Below are positions 1 to 5,526 of a stretch of 9,431 bases of DNA, one piece after another. Under the pieces are notes generated by a model, which was not told the origin of the DNA, ran no database searches, and saw nothing but the letters and a program-made list of their open reading frames with translations. The stretch comes from Caldilineaceae bacterium (GTDB lineage Bacteria; Chloroflexota; Anaerolineae; Caldilineales; Caldilineaceae), in assembly GCA_028819675.1 (NCBI GenBank), contig JAPPKT010000050.1:1-9431 (forward strand), in the 5' to 3' direction. A program made the position numbers and the translations under genes. The number at the start of each line of letters is the position of its first letter. The first letter of the stretch is position 1.

Positions 1-272
1 CGATGCACGGGGTGATGATGACGAGCACGCCGAGCCTGCTTTACTGGCAGCCGGGTACGCTGGAGGTGCTGCAGGCGGTGCGGGCCTGGCGGGAGGATGA
101 GGGCGTGCCGGTCTACTTTACGATCGATGCGGGGCCGAACGTGCATTTGATCTGCGAGGCTGAGGTTGCGGCTGAGGTGGAGCGGCGTGTGGGTGCGCTG
201 CCGGCGGTGGGGCGGGTGCTGGTGAGTGGTCCCGGGACTGGTCCAGAGTTGTTGGATGGGCATCTTTTCTGA
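1..272 (+). CDS. mvaD: Diphosphomevalonate decarboxylase, C-terminal part (5' end outside window)
   Basis: This is the C-terminal end (about 90 residues) of mevalonate diphosphate decarboxylase, a cytosolic GHMP-superfamily enzyme. It converts mevalonate 5-diphosphate plus ATP to isopentenyl diphosphate, CO2, ADP and phosphate. The frame is open to the left edge and ends at TGA 270-272. Two family hallmarks are visible: the MHGVMMTS...LLYWQP segment, and the [14 protein letters not shown] strand-loop, whose Asp corresponds to the conserved catalytic Asp of the DAGPN motif. The Met at position 3 is internal, because the family is usually over 300 residues and this segment is its end. The reading frame is clearly richer in GC than the genes that follow, which suggests resident chromosome next to an acquired or fast-evolving block. 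The identification is firm at family level; nothing links it functionally to the downstream operon. Confidence 0.9.
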   Translation, partial: MHGVMMTSTPSLLYWQPGTLEVLQAVRAWREDEGVPVYFTIDAGPNVHLICEAEVAAEVERRVGALPAVGRVLVSGPGTGPELLDGHLF

Positions 273-278
273 TAGAAT
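252..278 (+). promoter_or_regulatory. Weak sigma70-like promoter candidate for the five-gene operon
   Basis: A TAGAAT box at 273-278 matches the -10 consensus at five of six positions. TTGGAT at 252-257 is a poor -35 (TTG conserved) with a short 15-base spacer. It overlaps the end of mvaD and would give a leader of roughly 100 bases before the VWA start at 383, containing the inverted repeat at 323-340. The position is sensible, but the match is weak and could be chance. Confidence 0.25.
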
Positions 279-322
279 GCGCCTGCGTGCAGCCGGTGGG
301 CACGACCTCTATAGGTATTCCC

Positions 323-340
323 CAATTCGACGGTGAATTG
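323..340. repeat. Perfect 6-6-6 inverted repeat upstream of the VWA gene
   Basis: CAATTC at 323-328 and GAATTG at 335-340 form a perfect inverted repeat around the 6-base spacer GACGGT. It lies 42 bases before the VWA start and is the only clear palindrome in the mvaD-VWA gap. It could be a dimeric regulator's operator or a small RNA hairpin in the leader. There is no T-run after it, so a terminator is unlikely. Confidence 0.45.
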
Positions 341-367
341 AACCGGATTTCCCCCGAAAACCCATTG

Positions 368-373
368 AAAGGA
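368..373 (+). promoter_or_regulatory. Ribosome-binding site that decides the VWA start
   Basis: AAAGGA ends 9 bases before ATG 383. A GTG at 287 would add 32 residues with no Shine-Dalgarno sequence and no resemblance to VWA proteins, so 383 is preferred. Confidence 0.55.
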
Positions 374-382
374 ATAAGAGCT

Positions 383-1078
383 ATGCCCAAACTCCCGGGC
401 GGCCCGCTTGCGCGCAGGCCGCTTCATTTCATTTGGATTGCAGACTGCTCCGGCTCGATGGGCTATGGTGGCAAGATCCAATCGCTAAACAACGCCATCC
501 GTGAGGCGCTGCCTCACATGCAGGATGCCGCGGCCGAGAACCCCAATGCTGAAGTGATGGTACGCGCTGTAAAGTTTTCCAGTGGCGCTAGTTGGCACGT
601 GGCCAGCGCTGTTCCGGTCGAGCAGTTCCGTTGGGATGATCTGAAAGCCAGCGGCGTGACGGACATGGGCAAGGCCTTGCAACTGGTCGCCGAGCAGCTT
701 GATCCGCAAATGATGCCCCAGCGAGCTCTGCCCCCAGTTCTTGTTCTCATTTCCGACGGTCACCCCACGGACGACGTCAGCGCCGGTCTGCGCGATCTGA
801 TGGCTCAGCCTTGGGGTACGAAAGCAGTACGTATCGCCATAGCAATCGGAGACGATGTAGAAAAAAGCGTTTTGCAGCGATTCATCGGCCATCCGGAATT
901 GGAGCCGCTGCAAGCCAATAATGCTGAAAGTCTGGTCACGTTCATTAAGTGGGTGTCGACAGCTGTTCTGAAGTCGGCTTCCTCGCCTGCCAGTCAGGCG
1001 GTGAACACAAATCAGTCCAGCAACGTGCCATTGCCGCCCGTTCCGGACGCGGACGTCCAGGTCGACGATGTCTGGTAA
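383..1078 (+). CDS. TerY-like von Willebrand factor A (VWA) domain protein
   Basis: A 231-residue protein that is almost entirely one VWA domain. The metal-ion-dependent adhesion site is complete: DCSGS (Asp21, Ser23, Ser25), Thr93 in SGVTDMG, and Asp125 in LISDGHP. A divalent metal could therefore be bound and used to grip an acidic partner. The strand LHFIWIADCSGSM directly at the N-terminus and the absence of signal peptide or membrane segment indicate a cytosolic, TerY-type protein rather than a surface adhesin. Residues from about 200 form a Ser/Pro/Asn-rich, probably disordered tail. The gene overlaps the phosphatase gene by 11 bases, so the two are probably translationally coupled. Order VWA-PP2C-kinase is that of TerY-P triads, in which the VWA protein is predicted to be an adaptor or metal-linked assembly factor; that role here is inferred from context. 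Confidence 0.88.
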   Translation: MPKLPGGPLARRPLHFIWIADCSGSMGYGGKIQSLNNAIREALPHMQDAAAENPNAEVMVRAVKFSSGASWHVASAVPVEQFRWDDLKASGVTDMGKALQLVAEQLDPQMMPQRALPPVLVLISDGHPTDDVSAGLRDLMAQPWGTKAVRIAIAIGDDVEKSVLQRFIGHPELEPLQANNAESLVTFIKWVSTAVLKSASSPASQAVNTNQSSNVPLPPVPDADVQVDDVW

Positions 1079-2045
1079 TAATGGACAAGGATACGACGGC
1101 AAGGAATCCACACTGCCAACTTCACAGGAAAGTTGTGACAGCACACAAGTCTGCCATACGACCAGTGCCTGTGGATGGCAAATCGTGGGTGCATCAGTGC
1201 CTGGCGCCATCCACAGACGAAGTGGCGCGCCGAATCAGGACGCGCTTAGCTGGTGGTCAGCTGAGGGGGAAAAGCCGCTTGCTGTGCTTTGCGTAGCCGA
1301 CGGCCACGGCGGCAGCGAGTACACGCGTAGTCATATAGGTTCCCGCCGCGCAGTGAAAGAAGCAAAGAAGCTGCTAGTGAACGAGGTGATGACCCGAATT
1401 CTAGACGGTGACTGTTTGCGTGATCTGGCTCAATTAAAACGACAGCTCAGCGAACAGTTGCCGAAGCTTCTCGTGAGCCGGTGGCGGGCGTCGGTTTTTG
1501 AGCACGCCACCGACAATCCAATCACAGAGGACGAAACGTCGCACGCCAATGGTGGAGAAGCAGGGGAGCCCAGAGCTACAAAACCGAGTTCTCCTGTCGA
1601 GCGGCGCTATGGCGCCACACTACTGGCAGTTCTACTTACTCCTGAATTGCATCTCTATATTCAGTTGGGTGACGGCGATGTCTTGACAGTCACAGCAGAC
1701 GGGGAAGTGGTACGCCCACCTTTCGGCATCGACAGCCACTTGTTCGCCAATTACACAACTTCTCTGTGTTCGAAAGAGGCTTGGCGTTTCGTGCGCATCC
1801 ATTTTCAGCCGATTGTTGATAGCCCCCCTGAGTTCATAATGCTGGCGACCGACGGTTATGCCAACTCCTTTGCGGACGACGCTGACTTTGAACAGGTCGC
1901 CAGGGATCTCTACTCTGCAATCAAACAGGACGGCCTCGCCGCTGTCGCAGGTCGATTGCCCGACTGGTTGGAGGCTACCTCCAAAGGGGGTAGCGGCGAC
2001 GATATTTCCGTTGTCATGGCCGCAAACTTGAGCCGACCGAAATAA
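1068..2045 (+). CDS. PP2C-family (PPM) Ser/Thr protein phosphatase
   Basis: A 325-residue cytosolic protein with the metal-binding motifs of PP2C phosphatases in order: NQD at 56-58, VADGHGG with Asp78, YGAT at 181-184, GDGD at 201-204, ATDG with Asp262, and GDDIS with Asp311 and Asp312. All metal-coordinating acidic positions I can place are present, so it should be active in removing phosphate from Ser/Thr. There is a 35-residue polar N-terminal extension and a Glu/Gly/Pro-rich, likely disordered insert at about 149-178 between the second and third motifs. The start ATG lies inside the end of the VWA gene (11-base overlap), with no strong Shine-Dalgarno, which fits translational coupling. 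Partner logic: it is expected to reverse the work of the kinase encoded 50 bases downstream. The substrate is unknown; the two rod proteins are the obvious local candidates (inference). Confidence 0.92.
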   Translation: MSGNNGQGYDGKESTLPTSQESCDSTQVCHTTSACGWQIVGASVPGAIHRRSGAPNQDALSWWSAEGEKPLAVLCVADGHGGSEYTRSHIGSRRAVKEAKKLLVNEVMTRILDGDCLRDLAQLKRQLSEQLPKLLVSRWRASVFEHATDNPITEDETSHANGGEAGEPRATKPSSPVERRYGATLLAVLLTPELHLYIQLGDGDVLTVTADGEVVRPPFGIDSHLFANYTTSLCSKEAWRFVRIHFQPIVDSPPEFIMLATDGYANSFADDADFEQVARDLYSAIKQDGLAAVAGRLPDWLEATSKGGSGDDISVVMAANLSRPK

Positions 2046-2095
2046 CCATTCCGAGCCAGCCCATACCCTTCTTCCTCTGAATCCGGGAACGAAAA

Positions 2096-3439
2096 ATGAA
2101 CCAGTTGCTGAACTCCGGCGAAAAAGTGAAGATGCTGCCAACTGAACTCACCTATGAGGTCGAGGCGTTTCTCGGGGGAGGCGGACAAGGGGAGGTTTAT
2201 AGCGCTCGATTGGCAGAAGGCCATGGCTCAGGCGCACGGGTGGCGCTCAAATGGTTCTTTCCCCATTATCTGCGTCGAGATCCCGATCTGCGCACACGGT
2301 TGGAGCGCGCGGTGGAAACAGGACCACCCAGCGACCGTTTTCTCTGGCCGCAGGAATTAGTACAGACGGCGAACCGACCAGGATTTGGCTATGTGATGCC
2401 ACTGCGGGAGGACCGTTTCGTCGGCATTACCGATCTGGTGACGCGCCGCGCGGAGCCAACTTTTCGCGCGCTGGTGACGGCCGGTTTCGAGTTGGCGCAT
2501 AACTACCGACAGCTCCACGCCAAAGGGTTCTGCTACCGTGACATTTCATTCGGCAACGTCTTTTTCGACCCCGAAAATGGGGAAGTGCGAATCTGTGACA
2601 ACGACAATGTGAGCGTGGACGACGGCAAGGGCGGAGTAATCGGCGGCACGGTCCGCTTCATGGCTCCAGAGATCGTGCGCGGCGAGGCTGGTCCCAGCAC
2701 CGAGACTGATCTCTTCTCTCTGGCGGTTCTGCTGTTCTATATGCTAGTCAACCACCATCCGCTTGAGGGAGCGAGGGAAGGGCAGATTCGCTGTTTTGAT
2801 CTGCCGGCCATGACCCGTTTATATGGAACGGATCCTCTCTTCATCTTTAATCCCTCAGACACTAGCAACGAGCCTGTACGCGATGTCCATAGTAACGCTT
2901 TAGCCCTGTGGCCGATCTATCCCCACTTTATAAAGGAATTATTCCTGGTCACATTTACCGAAGGACTACACGACCCAAATGAACGTGCACGGGAAAGCCA
3001 GTGGAGCAGCGAGTTGATCCGACTGCGTGATTCCATCTTCTATTGTCAGGGTTGCGGCGCTGAAAACTTCTACGATCCTGACTCAATAGGCAACACTGAC
3101 GGCAACACTGAGGTTTGCTGGGCCTGCTCTTCGCCGCACCGTTTACCGCCCCGAATACGTATCGGCCAAGACGAAGTTGTGATATTAAACCACGACTCAC
3201 TGCTCTATCCCCATCACCTTGACGAACAGCGTCGCTATGAAGTTGATAAACCAGTCGCTGAAGTCACACAACATCCTCAGAACCCACAGATCTGGGGGTT
3301 GCGCAATCTCTCTGCGCAGAAATGGACGAGCCAAAACGCCGGCGGAGAGACAAATGATGTAGAGCCGGGGAAGACTGTAACCCTCTCGTCCGGACTACGG
3401 ATCCAGTTCGGCAGCCGCGAAGGTGAAGTGCGCCTGTAG
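2096..3439 (+). CDS. Ser/Thr protein kinase with C-terminal zinc ribbon and beta-rich tail (TerY-P type)
   Basis: A 447-residue cytosolic kinase. Residues about 20-310 form the kinase fold: glycine loop GGGGQGEVY (27-35), ATP-binding Lys52 in VALKW, catalytic loop YRDISFGNV with Asp149 and Asn154, metal-binding Asp168 in CDND, and APE at 190-192. Two motifs vary: the usual HRD is YRD and the DFG is DND. The key acidic and Lys residues remain, so activity is likely. A four-cysteine zinc ribbon follows (Cys317, Cys320, Cys341, Cys344). The tail from about 380 to 447 is beta-rich, with WGLRNLS and TLSSGLRIQFG stretches recalling FHA-like sandwiches. No membrane helix is present, unlike PASTA-type kinases. 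Met13 (2132) is an alternative start; neither start has a strong ribosome-binding site. The next gene begins 2 bases after its stop, which indicates one transcript with the first rod protein. Confidence 0.9.
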   Translation: MNQLLNSGEKVKMLPTELTYEVEAFLGGGGQGEVYSARLAEGHGSGARVALKWFFPHYLRRDPDLRTRLERAVETGPPSDRFLWPQELVQTANRPGFGYVMPLREDRFVGITDLVTRRAEPTFRALVTAGFELAHNYRQLHAKGFCYRDISFGNVFFDPENGEVRICDNDNVSVDDGKGGVIGGTVRFMAPEIVRGEAGPSTETDLFSLAVLLFYMLVNHHPLEGAREGQIRCFDLPAMTRLYGTDPLFIFNPSDTSNEPVRDVHSNALALWPIYPHFIKELFLVTFTEGLHDPNERARESQWSSELIRLRDSIFYCQGCGAENFYDPDSIGNTDGNTEVCWACSSPHRLPPRIRIGQDEVVILNHDSLLYPHHLDEQRRYEVDKPVAEVTQHPQNPQIWGLRNLSAQKWTSQNAGGETNDVEPGKTVTLSSGLRIQFGSREGEVRL

Positions 3440-3441
3440 CG

Positions 3442-5418
3442 ATGCACTCTCTGCCACGGCGCGTTTTGCGCCAACTGGTTGTAGATCACGGTGCAGCTCT
3501 TCTCGATGAGCCCTCGCGTGTAGATGCCTTCCTAGCGGACCTTTGCGGTCCGTATTTTTGTGAGCGATTTATTCTGAGCCATGCGCTGCAGGTGAGCAAT
3601 TCTATTGCTAACTGGTCTGTCGAGCATTGGCTCGGTTCGTGCTCACAACGTTTGCAGCAGCGGTATTGCCTTGCTGCTGAGGCCGCAGCATGGGCGGTCG
3701 AGAGTTGGTCCTTTGCCCTGGATGTCGCTCCTACAGTTGCATCTACGAACCTCAATGGCAAGGAAGTCTCCTATGCCGGGCCTAGGAGGCTCTCAGATAT
3801 CCCTCAGCGCACGTTAGGTCAATTGTTGACAGATTGGGGACCGGATCTGTTGAACGAACCCTGGCGCGTGGATGCTCTTTTAGCCGACTTGTGCGGCCCC
3901 TTTGCCAGAGAACGGTTCTTATTGTTCCACGCATTGCGGGAGCGTATTCCTACTCGACTGATAGTGGCCCAAGCGTTGCGAGAGCATATTCCTGCACAGC
4001 TGGTATTGGTCCACGCGCCGCGGGAACGCGCTCTCGCGGCACACTTAATCCACCCGCACGGGATCGCAATCTACGCCAACTGGCTTTCCCAGCATTTGCA
4101 GAGTTTGTATGGATTCTCGGCTGAAGCCGCGCGTTGGGCGGTTGAGAGTTGCTCCTTCGCCGTGAATATCGCTTTACCTGTGCAAAATCTTGCAACGGCA
4201 GGCAAGCCTCTTACGTTAGTGGATGAAATTATGTTGCGGATTCGGGGGCATGACCCGCGGTCCAAGGCTTGGGTCGTAGCGGAGGTAATGGCTCGCCAGA
4301 AGTCCAAAGAGCATAACGAAGCGATCGCCGCGGCCCGGCTGAAGGCAGAGGAACGAGTAGCGGCCGAAGAGGCAGTTCGTCAGAAAGTCAAAAAACAAGA
4401 TGAAGCGGCCGCCGCGGCCCGGCTGAAGGCAGAGGAACGAGTAGCAGCTGTTGAGGACGTTCGTCAGAAAGCTGAAGAGCAAAAGGATGCGGTAGCTTTG
4501 GCTCGACAGAAAGCAGAGGAACGCGAAGCAGCTGATGCAGTCGTTCGTCAGAAGGCCAAAGAGAAGGATGAAGCGGTAGCCGTGGCTCGGCTGAAGGAAG
4601 AGGAACGAGAAGCAGCTGATGGAGCCGTTCGTCAGAAAGCCAGTATACGGGAAGCGGAAAAGGCGGTGTCCCTCGAGAGGGCTAGTGAGACTATTGCAGC
4701 ACAAGAGATTGTCTTGACGAAAGCCGAGGAGTGGGTGGCGACGGACGCAACGGATGATCGTAAGGCAAGAGAATGGAGTGCAGCGGAAGAGGCTGTATTG
4801 CAAAAGGCTAAAGAGTGGGTCGAGGCCAAAGTGGCGGAGCATCAGAAGTTAGCGGGATGGAGCGGGGCCAAGGCGGCGGAAAGTCATGAGACAGAGGAGT
4901 TGGCCGAAGCCGAAGCGGTAGTCCTGAGGAAGACTGAAGCGTGGGTCGAGACAAAAGTGGCGGAGAATCAGAAAATAACGGAATGGATCGCGGCCGAAGG
5001 GGTGGTCTTGCAGAAAATTAAGGAGTGGATCGGGGCCAAAGAGGCGGAACGTCAGAGGATGTTTGAGTGGGCTGCAGCCGAAAAAGCCGCCCGCGTCAGA
5101 GCCGAAGAGCAGTCCGCAGCCGAAAAGGCCGCTCGCGTCAAAGCCGAAGAGCAGTCCATAGCCGAAAAAGCCGTCCTCGTAAAGGCCGAAGAGCAGTCCG
5201 CAGCCGAAAAAGCTGCCCGCCTGATAGCGTTGGAAGAAACTACATTACAGATATTGAAAGCGACACCCATGACCTCTCGCGAGGTGGCTGCTTTCCTGGA
5301 CAGGGAGCATGAGCATGCTGTCTCTTGGCTGAGAAAGCTGCAATCAGCGGATAGGGTCGAATATTTGTGGTTGAAACGATCTCCCCACCATCCTTGCTAC
5401 CAGACCAAGGAACTTTAG
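3442..5418 (+). CDS. Rod protein A: duplicated N-terminal helical domain, long repeat helix, C-terminal winged-helix-like domain
   Basis: Function unknown; 658 residues. Residues 2-96 and 118-246 are two copies of one helical domain with the shared pattern Leu-x(3)-G-x-x-LL-x-EP-x-RVDA-hydrophobic-LADLCGP-x(4)-ERF, ending in EAA-x-WAVES. I recall similar domains beside kinases and other signalling modules in Chloroflexota and Cyanobacteria but cannot name it. A linker (DEIMLRIRGHDPRSKAW, 261-277) matches one in the paralogue at 5527. Residues about 283-598 are an Ala/Glu/Lys/Arg-rich helix in 14-residue steps, expected to be a coiled coil or rigid single helix. Residues about 599-655 (TSREVAAFL...AVSWLRKLQ...VEYLWLKR) fit a small winged helix-turn-helix. 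There is no signal peptide or membrane segment, so it is probably cytosolic. The start lies 2 bases after the kinase stop. It may be a phosphorylation target or scaffold of the upstream triad (inference). Confidence 0.82.
   Translation: MHSLPRRVLRQLVVDHGAALLDEPSRVDAFLADLCGPYFCERFILSHALQVSNSIANWSVEHWLGSCSQRLQQRYCLAAEAAAWAVESWSFALDVAPTVASTNLNGKEVSYAGPRRLSDIPQRTLGQLLTDWGPDLLNEPWRVDALLADLCGPFARERFLLFHALRERIPTRLIVAQALREHIPAQLVLVHAPRERALAAHLIHPHGIAIYANWLSQHLQSLYGFSAEAARWAVESCSFAVNIALPVQNLATAGKPLTLVDEIMLRIRGHDPRSKAWVVAEVMARQKSKEHNEAIAAARLKAEERVAAEEAVRQKVKKQDEAAAAARLKAEERVAAVEDVRQKAEEQKDAVALARQKAEEREAADAVVRQKAKEKDEAVAVARLKEEEREAADGAVRQKASIREAEKAVSLERASETIAAQEIVLTKAEEWVATDATDDRKAREWSAAEEAVLQKAKEWVEAKVAEHQKLAGWSGAKAAESHETEELAEAEAVVLRKTEAWVETKVAENQKITEWIAAEGVVLQKIKEWIGAKEAERQRMFEWAAAEKAARVRAEEQSAAEKAARVKAEEQSIAEKAVLVKAEEQSAAEKAARLIALEETTLQILKATPMTSREVAAFLDREHEHAVSWLRKLQSADRVEYLWLKRSPHHPCYQTKEL
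3928..4011 (+). repeat. Imperfect 42-base tandem duplication inside domain copy 2 of rod protein A
   Basis: Two adjacent 14-codon units encode HALRERIPTRLIVA (residues 163-176) and QALREHIPAQLVLV (177-190). A partial third unit starts HAPRER at 4012. The paralogue has a single corresponding segment, so this domain copy has grown by duplication. The unit has the same length as the rod repeats but an unrelated sequence. Confidence 0.6.
4327..4445 (+). repeat. 84-base (28-residue) duplication in the rod of protein A
   Basis: A 35-base stretch at 4327-4361 recurs identically at 4411-4445, offset exactly 84 bases, that is two 14-residue repeats. Both copies encode AAARLKAEERVAA. Identity at synonymous positions points to a recent duplication or gene conversion within the array. 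Confidence 0.75.
5074..5223 (+). repeat. 42-base tandem repeats near the end of the rod of protein A
   Basis: Three full units and part of a fourth encode AAEKAARVRAEEQS and close variants (residues 545-594). The 15-base block GCCGAAGAGCAGTCC occurs at 5101, 5143 and 5185, exactly 42 bases apart. High nucleotide identity suggests recent expansion, and repeat number probably varies between strains. Confidence 0.8.
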
Positions 5419-5526
5419 AATTACTGGTTACAACGGCGAGAAGTTGACCTGTAGACGGGATCGAAACGGAATCGCGGACCTATCTGTAGCTTCATGGCGG
5501 AGTGTGTTCCATAGACCAGTGGACGA

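Noticed and set aside
287..382. Upstream GTG start adding 32 residues to the VWA protein
   Set aside because: There is no Shine-Dalgarno before 287. The extension contains the palindrome and does not look like VWA sequence, while ATG 383 has AAAGGA at good spacing.
383..1078. Classic tellurite-resistance operon (terZABCDE) around the TerY-like gene
   Set aside because: No TerD/TerZ-type, TerB or TerC membrane protein is encoded in the window; only the VWA-phosphatase-kinase association is present.
4216..4842. Long open frame on the - strand, rich in Phe, Leu, Cys and Ser, opposite rod A
   Set aside because: It is the mirror of the 14-residue repeat coding and inherits its openness from repeated codons. 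It has no ribosome-binding site, and the + strand frame is clearly the coding one.
5444..5526. TTGACC at 5444-5449 as a -35 for a separate promoter of rod B
   Set aside because: No TATAAT-like hexamer occurs 16-18 bases downstream, so only half of a promoter is present.
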